From Aquatica leii (Eukaryota; Arthropoda; Insecta; Coleoptera; Lampyridae), in the NCBI GenBank assembly GCA_035610365.1, contig CM069438.1:49162837-49226836 (forward strand): a stretch of 64,000 bases of DNA, in the 5' to 3' direction. Under the pieces are notes generated by a model. The model ran no database searches. It saw only the letters and a list, made by a program, of their open reading frames with translations, and was not told the origin of the DNA. This document shows, piece after piece, positions 22,880 to 34,349 of this stretch. How positions within the stretch are numbered: the stretch's first letter is position 1; the number at the start of each line of letters is the position of its first letter. A program made the position numbers and the translations under genes.

Positions 22880-23420
22880 GGAGCCAAAACAAAAAACAAA
22901 ACAGAACGGGTAAGATATCTAGGACAAACAATGAAAACTAGGAAAGTCAACCAGAAAATGGCAGTTAAGGAAGGAATTAATTAATGTGGGCGGCATACGT
23001 AAATGTTAAGGATGCATTTAAATTATATATACCGTACGCCTTCAAATTTTAAATCTACAACCACTACATCTTATCGGTAACTACTTATATTACTGAAACT
23101 TGGATATGCACCAAATCTGTTCTAACCAAACTGAAGGTAAATGACAAATATTGAGTATCACTTTGAGAGACCAAAAGACAAATATTTAGAGAGAGATAAA
23201 AGGTCACATTGAAAAAGAGCTGGCTTGGCTATGTCGCTAGAAACAAGAATCACTGGACTAGCAGACTGCTGAGGTAAAGACAATAGAATAGATAGAATAA
23301 AAATATTGGGATTGTATTCAATAAATAGAGAATAACTGAGAGTTGTATCTCATTGCTTAAAACGATACGCCTACATGGATTTGAAAATGCATGGAACTAA
23401 GAACTTATTTGTTATAGATA
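22880..23420 (+). pseudogene. LINE remnant, 3' piece (post-RT tail)
   Basis: Readable blocks are VRYLGQTMKT (RYLGQxI box at about 22912), a KLGYAPN stretch in place of YGAETW, SLRDQ-like residues from about 23160, KRAGLAMSLETR (the xWAGHVAR box, frame-shifted), and LKRYAYMDLKMH near the end. Order and spacing fit the C-terminal half of the LINE begun at 21.8 kb. The (C)-rich cysteine end seen in some clades is not visible. It is inactive. Confidence 0.65.
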
Positions 23421-23634
23421 ATTTAGATTTTTTGTTGGGTAGTCAGCAATATTTTTTAAGTTAATCCGTTGTCAAGGTGTAACTCAAAATATTTCACTTC
23501 ACTTATTTGAGCTAGCAAACTGTTGTTTACAAATACTGGTGGTAAGCTACCTCTGTACGTGAACGTAATGTTAAAGAATTTTGCTATATTAAGTTGAATT
23601 TATTTACCTGTTCAGTGTAATTACTTTAACATAA

Positions 23635-23850
23635 TGATAATTTAAATAATGCACCTAAGAAATTTATTTATAAGAAATATACAATATAAAACAAGAACAA
23701 TAGGACATATTTACAATTTTATAATTAGGGTCGTGAGAATTCTATGGTACTCTTAAATTTCATTTTAATTCGAAAACAAATTAAATTTTGTTGCTGAAAC
23801 AAATGTTAAAGTAATAATTACAAGTTATTTACATACGTGTTATCGTGGTC
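23635..23850 (+). repeat. Dispersed repeat, family 3 (copy 2)
   Basis: Second copy of the unit at 22440-22600. It is about 75 percent similar by eye over the shared part. It lies directly after the LINE tail. Confidence 0.5.
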
Positions 23851-26450
23851 ATCACGTGATGGACGATGCAATAATCTTCGGAATTTGTAATTTATTGGTT
23901 TCATACAGTGATTTGATTAATGCTTTTCGCATGAGATCGTTGTTTAATTATCACAACTTCGTAAATCGTAACGGAACGTACGTATTATAAATTTTATAGT
24001 ATTATAACGTACAAAAAAGCATATTGTAATATTCGTAATTATTAACGTACAAAGTAAATCATCGTATTCGTACGTATCGAAGAAACCAAATTATACGAGA
24101 TAGACTAAAGATTTGTTTGTACATAGAAAAAAACTAAAACTCAAGCTCTAAAAGTTACATTACCGTGCGTAAAAAAACAAGGAAAAGACTTATTTCTACT
24201 AATTGTGGGTTTTTCTATATTAACAACGAACGCGTATTTAGATAACAACGAAAGCGAATTGTCAACGTAACGACAAAAGCAATACACCATAGGTTCAAAT
24301 TTTTCCATGTTGACATTTTCTTCAATTGTATGCAAGGGTATCCGTTCTTTACGGAAATGCAACAAAGGATGACTTAAAAAAATGGCTACAAATCACGCAT
24401 GGGTATTGTGCAGTATCAGTTGCGCATGCAGTGAATCTAAAAATGTTAAATTAAATCAGAGGTAATGAAACAAAAAAAATATGTAGTGTGAGAACCAAGG
24501 TTTAAATCCAAACTATATTCAAACCAATTACTAAATGCGATCGGTGTAAAGCAACGGACCAAACATTTAGTTCGGTACTTTTTAAAAGCTGTACCGAACC
24601 AAACTAATTTACAATTTTGTGCCCACCAAAACAAAAGTTGTTGGTGTAAACGCGCATGGAATAAAAACAACCACAGACTCTATGACATCTTGATTATAAG
24701 ACATTTTGAAATTTAACTAAGTGCCCCTTGAGACGGCTTGAGAGTATTTTTAATAGAGAGGTTCTGTAACCGAATGAACGTCAGCTGATCGGAATAAGAC
24801 CATACACAACAGGGACTAAGCTCTGAGTTAGAATTATCGGTATAAACACTTTCGAACCAAAACGAGAAATGGGTAACCCATCCTAAACTAAATGCGATGT
24901 AAGCAAAGTCAATAAGCCACTAGTTGTGATTGGTTACTGTTTTTGTGTTTTCTTAATCTGCTGTCTTCTTTTTGAGTTGTTATACGACTGTACTGGAAGT
25001 TATGGAGCTATCTGCCCGTTTTGCACGTCCGGAGTGCCGTTTGATCTACGGAGATATTAAAATAAATTATAATTTCAGATTTTTGCAGAAATTGGCTATT
25101 TATCTATAGTAAAATTGATTTCTGGTCGATCTTCGTTTGCGATTTTAGCGCTTTGACAGCAGCTGTTGCTTGTCCAGTTAAAGGAAGTGGCAGTGCGCGT
25201 CGTGGTAGGAATCCAGTGTCTAAATTTAGTTTTTAAGCTCTCGAGAGTCTAGCACCAATAAGACAAAGCACTGGATATCAGGAATTCTCTCGGATACTCG
25301 GGTTACTGCCGCGCTATAGTGGACGAGTCCTTTTTATCCAACAAATTCTTCTGTTACCTCGTAGCATTCGTACAGTCATCGTCTTTTAGACATTAGTTGC
25401 ACCAATACAAACATTGGTATTGGGTAGATTGCTGAACGTTTTATGAGTCCATGGCGTAAGGAAACTAGCATGGACCCGAAGCGTATTAGACCGCACCACA
25501 AGACGTTTTCGCTGCCCTATAGACAAGTCCCATTTACTAGTTTTTTTTCTCAATAGAACTGATCTCCTTTCCGAAACTCGGTTTGAGTTTACTGGCACTG
25601 GTGAAAAGCCTCGGGTCTAGACTGTTGTAACCTGCTTTGGATTTTTCTGTCGAACCTCGTATTTACGCTCGTTTTAAGTTTACGTTGTTAATTAAGTGCT
25701 TTTCGTTAATTTTTGAATTTGTAATTAAATTTTTGTTTTCAATTGGTTTATGGTATTACGTTGTTAAAAAATCCGTTTGCCGTGCTTACGTCAATTCAGC
25801 ATTTCCTTTGTGTTAATAAATTTAAGATTGCATTATAATTTATAGTTCCGATTAATATTCGATATTTTAGTAGTTTTTTTTTGACACTATTAATAGTTTC
25901 GTTTAGGTTTTGTTATTTTTGCTTACAGTTGCATGTTCGACGTGAAAAACTTTGTCCAAACTCACGTGTTACTACGTTTTGTTATAATTTAGCATCGCTG
26001 TCGCTCGTGTTTTAGTATATAGGTTTTCTTTTGATAACTTTGTAGACAGTACGTGTAACTTTTCTAATAGGAGAACATTAATTAATTAGGCAATTGGATT
26101 CTAATTTTCGTGGTAGAGCCGTGGTTTCTTTAATCTTAAGGTAGCAATTTGCTGTATAACAATGTGTTTAAGAAAGTTGGAAGTTTAATGTTTAGTTTTC
26201 GTTTTGTTAACGCAATTAATCTTTCGTCAAACACAACAAAATATTCTCGTATGATTATAAGTGTAAAGTTTAGTTTTTTATTTCCGTAACTTTTTGCTCT
26301 GTAGCGGATCACACCAAATTATCACAGCAACTCTGAGAACATCTTTGACTACTTCACCTAAGGACTGCGGTTCACCAGGAAAACACGTCTTGCCAACATA
26401 ATGATTAGACTCAGGTATTTAAAGTTATTATTTTATTTTTTTTAATTTTT
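23850..26450. other. Stretch without a recognised gene
   Basis: Frames at 24141-24365, 24446-24670 and 25386-25598 (all -) have no family motif. A perfect 9-bp hairpin lies at 24570-24599. The more GC-rich parts at 25.0-25.6 kb and 26.29-26.40 kb look like retroelement leader or LTR sequence, but no second copy in the window confirms that. Confidence 0.4.
24570..24599. repeat. Perfect 9-bp hairpin
   Basis: GTTCGGTAC at 24570-24578 is the reverse complement of GTACCGAAC at 24591-24599, with a 12-base AT-rich loop. It may be the centre of a small MITE. The outer ends were not resolved. Confidence 0.6.
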
Positions 26451-26503
26451 ATTAAATCTCAAAACCTTTCCATTGAGTTTATTTTTAATTTTTTTATTTA
26501 ATA

Positions 26504-26540
26504 AACGTTACATGTTTTGACTTATGGTTATCTTCACTAC
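26504..26540 (-). ncRNA. Degenerate hammerhead-like motif (left Penelope-like arm)
   Basis: On the minus strand the motif reads GTAG TGAAGA ... CAAAACATGTAACG. It is the counterpart of the motif at 27541-27577, with the core bases altered (GTGAAGA for CTGANGA, CAAA for GAAA). Self-cleavage is not expected. It is kept as evidence that the two arms share a 3' structure. Confidence 0.4.
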
Positions 26541-26842
26541 AAAATTAAAATTATAAAATCGAATCTTATTTTAAACATAAACTAGAATTGAAATATTAAA
26601 AAATCAAACTTCAAATATTGAATATTAAACTTTAAAAAATAATAATTATACAAATCTAAAAAATAGTATAAATTAAAATAAAATCAAAATAAATAATTTA
26701 CCAACATTTATTAATCAAATTAAATATGATTAAATATTTGAAGTTTGACAATTTCAAATTTGAAAAATACAAAATTAGCCTAATAATAGAAATTCCTAGA
26801 TTACAAAAAAATTATATAATAATGGAAATAATCAAACAAAAA

Positions 26843-27260
26843 CTAATTTAGAAAAAGTAGATTATTATTAAAGTTAACAACTTCGTTAAGGAAAAAATCA
26901 ATAATTAAATTGTAATTTTTAATTATTTCTTTTATTTCTAAAAAAATTAGTTTCAAACCTTTATTTGAAATGTGTAAAATTTCAAAATCTTTTTTAGAAT
27001 TAAATGAATGATGAGAATTTAATATATGATTAGTAAATGATGATTTAAATGAAATATTATTTTTAATACAAAACAGAGCAAATCTAAACTTGCCATTTGT
27101 TTGTCCTATATAGAATGCGTTGCAATCACCATATTTTAATTTATAAACACCAGATTTATCTAAAATATTAATTTTATCTTAAGTATTAACTAATATAGAT
27201 TTATTATTATATTTTGACGAAAAACAAATGTTAATGTCAATTTTACACATTTGTAATAAA
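26843..27260 (-). pseudogene. Penelope-like element GIY-YIG endonuclease domain
   Basis: A frame open from 27178 to the TAG at 26845-26843 (111 codons) encodes a GIY-YIG nuclease domain, the endonuclease that follows the reverse transcriptase in Penelope-like elements. The blocks are GVYKLKYGDCNAFYIGQT (GIY...YIG; the first block reads GVY, as in most PLEs), then KFRFALFCIKNN, FTNHILNSHHSF and a trailing EIKEIIKNYN segment. The C-N pair in GDCNAFYIG fits the PLE subgroup, which has Cys residues there. One stop (27181-27179) separates it from an upstream stretch with KSILVNT. No reverse transcriptase precedes it, so the copy is 5'-truncated. The frame has no usable ATG. Confidence 0.88.
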
Positions 27261-27540
27261 GGTTTGAAACTAAATTTTTTATTAGATAAAAAAAAAATTA
27301 AAAATTGCAGCTGTCATACTTCAAATATTTAATCATATTTAATTTGATTAATAAATGTTGGTAAGTTTATTTATTTTTATAACTTTGATTTTATTTTAAT
27401 TTATATTATTTTTTTAGATTTCTATAATAATATTTTTTTAAAGTTTAATATTCAATATTTGAAGTTTGATTTTTCAATTCTAATGTATCAAGTTTATATT
27501 TAAAATAAGATTCGATTTTATAATTTTAATTTTATAGTAT

Positions 27541-27577
27541 ACGCCTGAGAATGACCATAAGTTGAAACATGTAGCGT
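27541..27577 (+). ncRNA. Hammerhead-like motif in Penelope-like 3' end
   Basis: The motif reads ACGC-CTGAGAA-TGACCATAAGTT-GAAA-CATGTA-GCGT. Stem I is ACGC/GCGT (27541-27544 with 27574-27577), stem II is GAC/GTT closed by a CATAA-type loop, and stem III is the tiny AC/GT with a two-base loop, ending in a GTA cleavage triplet. This minimal stem III is the hallmark of the hammerheads found in Penelope-like terminal repeats. The first core box is CTGAGAA where CTGANGA is needed, so activity is doubtful. Confidence 0.5.
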
Positions 27578-27619
27578 TTATTAAAATAAACTTAATGGAA
27601 AGGTTTTGAGATTTTTTCA

Positions 27620-30600
27620 AAACTAAAATAAGATAATATAATAAAAACCCATTTAGAGTTTTTGAAAAGAATTAATAGAAAAAATAAACTTTAATTTAAA
27701 GTAATAGTTATACCGTTTATTTTGCGATTAATTGGAAAAATGCTTTGATTAAACTCATAACTCTGGGAGCTAACGCTTGTTGCTATTTTACGTACTGACG
27801 CTTTAGTTTAGTGCTTTGTGTGAATACACACTTTGTGATATAGGATCTTGACTATTTTTTTTCCTTTTTTAAATTTTTATTGTGATCGTTTATTTTGTTA
27901 TAAATTTGTTTTGTGTGTGAAACTTTGTAACAGAGCTTTTAATCAATTAATCTGTTTGCAAATCACTTTGATTTGTTTTTTTTAGGATTTAGTGATTTTA
28001 CTCACCTTATAAAAAATGTAGATTCTAATATTGTGTACATTTCGTGACGTGTTTTCTGGTTGGCAAGGTCTAGAAGCTCTTTTGTGCTATAAACTTTCCT
28101 GGCGCCCTTTTGATTTTTGCTTTTACTTTTAAATTATGAATTTTCAAATTTATTTACGGATTTTTAAATGTGGCTCACGACCATCTTCAGTGAGCACCGT
28201 CAGTTACTTTATTTATGTTATTTTTATTTAGGCATTGCTCTTATCAACATCTTTTGCATGTAACACCTTGCTTTAAGTTCCTGTCTGAAATTCGAGCCTG
28301 ATCTTTAGAAGCAGAACTAGGTCTAGTTTTACTGGCATGGTAACACTATGAAAAATAATGGGCGATAACCGTGGTTTTAGTTTCTGTCCAAAATCAAATT
28401 TTGACATAAGCTAGAGTTTTATTGTTCTAAGGGTAACAGCCTCATGGCAAACCGCATCCGTATCTTTGCGTTAAGTACATAATTTGCGGGCGTTCTACTA
28501 TCGTAGAAAAGATTGGGTTCGTCACCACTACCACCACGTTGGAATACGGTACGTCTCGGTTATTGTCCAAACTCACGTTAAAATTGGGGTTAAAGCTATG
28601 AAGTTGTTAGATAGTAAATATTACAACCGCAAATTTTAATAATGTATTTGAATTATAGGTGGCATAATATTCCTAACTGAAATACACAAGTGCCCAAAAT
28701 TTGTTTATATAATTGCAGAAACTTTCATTATAGACCAGTAGACAACTGTTTCGCTCTATTTGGACTCTTCAGCACTGGAATAGCCTCGCTTTTGTTAATG
28801 AAATTTTTTTGCTTAAGGTTTTTGTTTATTGCATCTAACGTTTTTTGTATAATTTTTTTGTCTGTTTTTATTATCTTTTTTATTCACGTTACATTCATTT
28901 TTCTATTTTGTGTTTTCTATTTACGGCTAATTGCTTGTTGTACTTCTATGCGCTACCAGCAATGCACTTATTTCTGTTTTGTTTTTTAATTTCTATATTA
29001 TATTATATTTATATTTGGGTTGTAGCTGACACGGGTTTTTATAAAAATAAAATATTACATCGATTCCAAAAAATATAGAAAGAATTCGTTGTGAATGTTG
29101 TAGGGTACAAATTAATTTAAAAGTTTTATGAGCGGTCTTCATTTTTAATATTGTTAAAACTGATGTATTGTGCTAAGGGCAATCCAAAATAATTTTTTTT
29201 TTGTGTTGACATAAAGGTAAAATTGTCAAATAATAAAGTAGATAGAAAATCCTTATTTTTACATAAACTTTGTAGACGCAATGAAAAAATTAAATAATTT
29301 TTTGAGAATTTGCTACTGATTAACAAACAATTTAAAAAAAAAATTCAATCTGCGTTTATATAAATTACTTTTATTTTGTGACAAATTATTTTGTATACCC
29401 GGCAGTCTTTTTTTCAACGACTGAATGGTTAGCCGATACGCCTGAGGTACGACGGCAATAAATGTAATAATAATCAATTTATGTAAAATCATCAAAGAGT
29501 AGTATTTAACGTCAAAATAAATCACCGCGTAATAATAAAATTTTGTTTTCCGATTTAACAAACGCAAATAATTTTCCATTTTCACAATATTAAATATTTT
29601 CGCTCTTGTAGTTTAACCATAACTTTGATTAAATTAATATGCGATCGGCTCAAATAGAAATTTGCTTTGATGAAGGTTGAGTTTACTCAAAGTTTTCAAA
29701 ATAAAAAAAAAGCGAAGCGATAAATGCGCGGTTTAAAAGTGCGTTATCTGTTAGAAAAGGAAATAGTAAGGAAAGTGCCTTTAAGTAAGTAGTTTAAATA
29801 CAAGCAATAAATTAAAAGCGTCTAAAGCTAAATACACACAACGTGTTCTACCTCACTAATTTTTTGGTTTAATATAAATTGTTCGTAACTACTAAAGCGT
29901 TTTTCTTGCAGTATTCGCACCGCTAAGACTATAATTTCTCAATCTTGTTGAATTTATCACGTTATACGGTTGTCTTAGGGGGCGAATTCCAGTTCTGAAG
30001 ATCTTCACAGGATCAAAATGCCCCGACCATTCCTCATTACCTTCCTTATTTTATCCCCCTTAAACGTTACGATGCAAGAGGAATATTGCGTTAAAATGAA
30101 GCAAGCGAGAGAATTTTAGATGGTTATAGATGATCATAAATCTGCACAATTTCGGGGATGAATTTTGGATCTAAAACGTTACGACTTAACAAATACGGCA
30201 TGTACATTGTTTTGAGGTTAGCAGTTAAAATTGCATCCGAAATGTTTATAATAATATCGTAAAACTGTATTATACTATTTTACACACTGTATAACAATAT
30301 GAGTACAAAATACAATTTTCCGCAACTGAAACATAAACTTGGCAAATTTTGTTTTATTTATCGTTTATTTTCTTATCTCTTTGTTTTATTAAGGTGGTTG
30401 CAGGGTATCGCGGTTTTAACGTCTGGTAATATTTTTAACCGCTTTGATTAAATCAAAATTTACACGCCTTCATCTTTTTTTTTGTAACACAATGTTAACA
30501 CTAAAAAATATTAAAATGTTTTACAGAAAATATTACGTACATTTACTCAACACATTTTAATAGTTTTAAAGATTAGTTAACAGATTTTTTTACAATTGCA
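27620..30600. other. AT-rich stretch without a recognised gene
   Basis: Frames at 28690-28989 and 28845-29078 (+) and 29126-29585 (-) are rich in F, L, I and Y. They have no signal beyond AT-driven composition. On the minus strand near 28200-28157 there is a CACTGAAGATGGTC word like the start of a hammerhead box, but the GAAA part is lost. Confidence 0.4.
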
Positions 30601-30779
30601 ACAATTATAAACTGTTTACTAACTTAGAGTGTACCTTTGGTTACAATTGTTTTTTTTGTTACATTAACAAGCCACCCTATACCTAAGTAATTAAAAATCT
30701 TGATTGGCATTCGTTACAACGAAATTACTTCAGCTATTTTCTTATATTAGTTACAAAACTATTAGTATTTGTAAATAAT

Positions 30780-31070
30780 ACGCATCAACAATATCACAAA
30801 AAATATTGTCCGCGGATAACTTCTGTTTATCTAAAACTGACAATTGTTAACATTAAAAGCACGTACGTTTATACTCCGTTTAATTTATCTCGAACACACG
30901 CGTTAATCACTTATTTATTTAAACGTTTTCTTAACACTTCCGGCTTCGATAACTGACATACAATTTCTTTAACCCGTTTTTATATATTTCTGTTATTTTC
31001 TCGAGAATTTTCTACATCCATCTGTAAACGTTCTGGAAGCTGATAATAATTTCAGGAACGCTTAGTTTTT
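30780..31070 (+). repeat. Dispersed repeat, family 2 (copy 1)
   Basis: It shares with 60830-61250 the words TGTCCGCGGATAACTTC and GTTAATCACTTATTTATTTA, and with 32510-33010 the same layout: a pair of CACGTAC words, a TTTATCT stretch, a CTTCTTAACAC-like segment, then a GTTCTGGAAG-like block. All three copies lie in the same orientation. There is no coding content. Ends were not resolved, so the element class is open (LTR or MITE). Confidence 0.6.
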
Positions 31071-31257
31071 AATTAATTACCATAACTTGCTTTAAAATCA
31101 AAGTACGTTGCTTTTACTTTGCAAGGAAAACATCCGTTATAACAAATCGACGTTTTGTACATTTTTCATAGTGTGTTATAGCGAAGTTTTTTGAATTTTA
31201 CTGAAAAATCTTTTAGTTCCTTTAGTTTTTTGCGGTCTATATAAGAAAGTGTTTTAT

Positions 31258-31440
31258 TCCATTGATACGTATCGGATAATTAATATGTATTGGAATCGAT
31301 TTGTTACGAAATATTAATACGGATCTGAATATTGATATGTATTAGAGTATAAATACGTATTGGAATATCAATACATTGAAACATTCTCAAACTTCTGGAA
31401 TATTCGAGACGATTTAAGAAATGAATAGAATATTCTAGTC
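31258..31440. repeat. Short degenerate tandem repeat followed by GAATATTC modules (copy C)
   Basis: From 31258 to 31375 a word like ATTGATACGTATTGGAAT recurs about five times with changes. Next to it, at 31393-31440, the complement of copies A and B appears: TTC-TG-GAA-TA-TTC (31393-31405), a full three-pentamer heat-shock-element layout, then GAATATTCTAG at about 31427-31437. It probably belongs to the family 2 repeat just upstream. Confidence 0.5.
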
Positions 31441-31449
31441 CAAGATAAT

Positions 31450-32505
31450 GCAATTAACAATTTGGAAATTTTTTACTGAGTCTTTTTTTTAGGTATATTT
31501 GTTTGTTGTTTTTACATTGTGTAACACACAGTCGACTCATCTTTTGGCTAGCTTCCGTCCTAAATGGTCGTAAGTCAGATTGAAGTATCTAAATTATTCG
31601 GGTGAGTCGGTGCCCTGCGCCACTTTGCTTTGCGTGTAAAAAAATATACAAATCTGTGACAGAGAAAGAAATCCCCAAAACCCACAATCCCAATTATGCG
31701 TGAAAAAATAAAACAATTAAATGCTATCACAAATTATCGTTTTGTTTATTGCTGACTAATGTTTTTGATCAAATTATTACAAAGAAGAGAAAAAGAGACA
31801 AACATATCAACTGCTAAGTTTTGATTAAAAACGCCGATGCACTTCTAAAGTAATTATTACATACAAGAAATACATTTTTTTTTCGCGGTTGTAATATTTA
31901 CTATCTATCTAACAAATTCATAGTTTTCTACATGTGGATTAACTCGTACGTAGCTCCGTTTCTACGAGATGGCGCTTAGCCTCAGATTTATTAAGAAATA
32001 TGAGCTTGTGGCAACTCCACTGCTAATAAACAATAGTCGCTACACAGAAGATCTTAATAACTACTAGTTACACAGTTTCGACAACTGTATAGCCTGTAAA
32101 TTGCGCGTACATGGTAGTTCTACCATATCAAATTAAAATTATCCAAGATCTGGAAACACTGGTCCCTACTTTAATCTAACGGATTAAAAAAATTACTGCA
32201 AAAGTAATTGTTAAAGCTGAGCGTGTTTGCATTACAGTATGATTATGAATCAAAAATCGCCTCCGCACCGCTTGACGTGAAGTGTACGAGCGAGATTTAA
32301 TAATTTTGTGGTTTAAATTACTCTTGGAACACCCAAAAGCGTCGCGCCGCTTCCAACACTATTACATAAAGAGATTATCGCAGTACGATAGTAACCAACG
32401 TCATAATTAGTTAATTTTTAGAAATAATCAATCAATAATGAACAGCTTTTCCATTTAAGCGTTTTATTTTAGACATAAAACTTTCATCACAAAACATATT
32501 GTACC
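31450..32505. other. Stretch without a recognised gene
   Basis: No frame or repeat was recognised. A slightly more GC-rich segment near 31540-31630 has no second copy in the window. Confidence 0.35.
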
Positions 32506-32509
32506 GAAT

Positions 32510-33010
32510 TTTATTATTAAAACTAATTTATTAAAACTACTAAAAATATTTTTACTTATACTAAAAATATATACACTTTTAAATTAACCGAACTAATTAA
32601 ATCTAATAATATTTATTAAAACACTTACAGTAATTTATATCACTTACACGAAGATAAGATAAAGTCCGAGGATAGCTTCACACACTTGTTTACACTAAAG
32701 TCACGTACAAGATTATTCTCCGTATATTTATCTACACGCATGCGTTAACGACTGTTTACACTAAAGTCACGTACAAGATTATTCTCCGTATATTTATCTA
32801 CATGCATGCGCTAACGACTTATTTATTTAGACTTGAATAATCTTCTTAACACTGCTGTCTTCGCATTACGGAAATAACTGACCTACGATTTGGTTGTTTT
32901 GTATATATACAGATTTTGGAAATCGTTCTCGAGTGTTCCATATCTTTCGGTATACGTTCTAGAAGATGGATAACAACTTCGAGAAGGCTCTTAAATTTGA
33001 GAACGTTTCA
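32510..33010 (+). repeat. Dispersed repeat, family 2 (copy 2), with an internal 66-bp duplication
   Basis: It matches 60830-61230 from TAAAACTAATTTATT through ACCGAACTAATTAAAT, CACACACTTGTTTACA and GTCACGTACAAG to the ATAATCTTCTTAACAC block. Unlike the other copies it contains two adjacent 66-bp units (32687-32818). It is non-coding. Confidence 0.7.
32687..32818. repeat. 66-bp tandem duplication (two units)
   Basis: Units 32687-32752 and 32753-32818 are almost identical (two base differences by eye, both in the ACACGCATGCGTTAACGAC end). The near-identity, in a background of old decay, points to a recent duplication. Confidence 0.9.
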
Positions 33011-33013
33011 ACA

Positions 33014-33328
33014 TTAAAGATATTTTTAAGGTAATAGGTGTATTTATTTAGAACAATTTAAATGCAAACTTTCGAAATTGGTCTAAGTTTTTTGTCTGGC
33101 AAAATTTAATTAATTTGACAATTATAAAACGAAGATAACTAAAAACAATGATTTGTAAGGGAACTAGATAATAGTAATAGTTCCCTTACAAGTTGTTGTT
33201 AGTTACCTTAGTTTTATAATTGTCAAATTAATTTAATTTTGCCTGACGAAGAACTCAGACCAAGTTTGAAAGCTTGCATTTAAATTGTTCTAAATAAATA
33301 CACTTATTAATAAAATATCTTTAATAAT
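33014..33328. repeat. Foldback (long inverted repeat), 315 bp
   Basis: Left arm 33014-33166 and right arm 33178-33328 are imperfect reverse complements with an 11-base spacer. Matching landmarks are TTAGAACAATTTAAATGCAA with its complement, AATTAATTTGACAATTATAA with its complement, and TTGTAAGGGAACTA with its complement at the centre. A transcript would fold into a hairpin of about 150 bp. There are no open frames. It abuts the end of the family 2 repeat. A CTGACGA...TGAAAGC order in the right arm resembles a Penelope-like 3' end, so this may be another inverted pair of PLE tails. Confidence 0.85.
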
Positions 33329-33329
33329 G

Positions 33330-34172
33330 AACAATTTAAATTTACAAAATATTAACAATACTCAAAATTTAAGTAGTTAAGTTAAAACTTATACGAAGAG
33401 TGTTTATTCACTTCAATTCGTTGAAGGCATACTCTGATAGTCGTATTGGTATACATCCATGCTTCTCCTTGCTCGATTAACCATAAGATGAATAATACGT
33501 TACAATAGGATATTACGCCATAAAGTATCCCTCGGTGTTAGCATCCCTTTTTTGCTTAAGGATCACATCATTTTTTCGGGTAGTTACGTTTCTAATGATT
33601 ATCAACCTATAATTGCAAAAACCTCGTAATTAAATAGACATGGGGGTAACAAACAAGTGCTTAAAAAAGTAAGAAATACACGTGTAAATTAAGTAAGCAC
33701 TAACCTCCAAAGTGATGTTCAAACAAGTAACTGGAAGAATTTGTTTTCGTCGCTCTTTTAACCACTTAAATGCGATGCGTTTGAAGGATTTTCTAAAAGA
33801 AACGTAGCCATGAAGTAGATGTTGATAGATAACAAAAATTGTATCCCTTACCGATTCTTTTGCTTCCTAACCCTAGTTACACGCAACATACTTGAAGAAC
33901 AAATGAATAGTTTGCAGTAAGCCGGAAATTTAACCAAAGCCGTCTTACGGTTAAAAACTTGACTCACGAGAAACTCATTGTTACGCGACTACGTTTGTAA
34001 AGTTGCCTAAACGACAGTTAAAATATAGCAAAATGATTTTAAATCGTTACAATTCTAAGAGTACAAAAATACCATTTTTAATAATTATTTAATTTAACAG
34101 TAATTGTATATAATATTACACAGAAATTTTTGCAAGTTACGTATCCGCCGACTCCAATCATGAAATTGATTA
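33330..34172. other. Stretch without a recognised gene
   Basis: No coding or repeat signal was recognised. Confidence 0.35.
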
Positions 34173-34180
34173 GCCTAGAA

Positions 34181-34337
34181 CAGGGATTGCCAACACGCGG
34201 CCCGCGGCTTGCCTGCATGCGGCCCGCGGCTTTCATTAATAGTAGCTATATAAATATATACCTGTGCGGATGCGGCCCCCTATTTACTCCATGAATCTAA
34301 TGGCAGTCCTCGGTCACTCATAAGTTGGAAACCCCTG
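34181..34337. mobile_element. hAT-type MITE (157 bp) with perfect 8-bp target duplication
   Basis: Ends are CAGGGATTGCCAAC on the left and GTTGGAAACCCCTG on the right, which pair as a 14-bp imperfect terminal inverted repeat of the hAT CAGGGG type. The 8-bp direct repeat GCCTAGAA flanks it exactly (34173-34180 and 34338-34345), as the hAT superfamily requires. The interior is GC-rich (two GCGGCCCGCGGCTT words, 34196-34231), in contrast to the surroundings, as in many hAT MITEs. It is non-autonomous and has no frame. Confidence 0.93.
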
Positions 34338-34349
34338 GCCTAGAATATC

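Larger units (their letters stand above)
26458..27610. mobile_element. Inverted pair of Penelope-like 3' ends (tail-out)
   Basis: Two arms of about 300 bp are reverse complements of each other: 26458-26756 and 27311-27610, each ending in CTCAAAACCTTTCCATT (or its complement). The similarity resumes inside at 26947-26979 and 27241-27273, which encode the same NKGLKL end of the endonuclease on opposite strands. So this is not one element with terminal inverted repeats. It is two 5'-truncated copies joined head to head with their 3' ends pointing outward: a longer minus-strand copy and a short plus-strand one. Penelope-like elements are known for such tandem and inverted arrangements. Both 3' ends contain a hammerhead-like motif. 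Confidence 0.8.

Noticed and set aside
28157-28200. Minus-strand CACTGAAGATGGTC resembling a hammerhead start
   Set aside because: The GAAA box is missing and stem I cannot be drawn.
28690-29585. Short frames rich in F, I, L and Y on both strands
   Set aside because: Composition follows local T- or A-runs, no family motif, no splice or start context, and overlapping frames compete. Most likely chance.
33228-33275. Hammerhead-like CTGACGA ... TGAAAGC order in the foldback right arm
   Set aside because: No convincing stem II or III and no cleavage triplet at the right place. Kept only as a hint of a Penelope-like origin.
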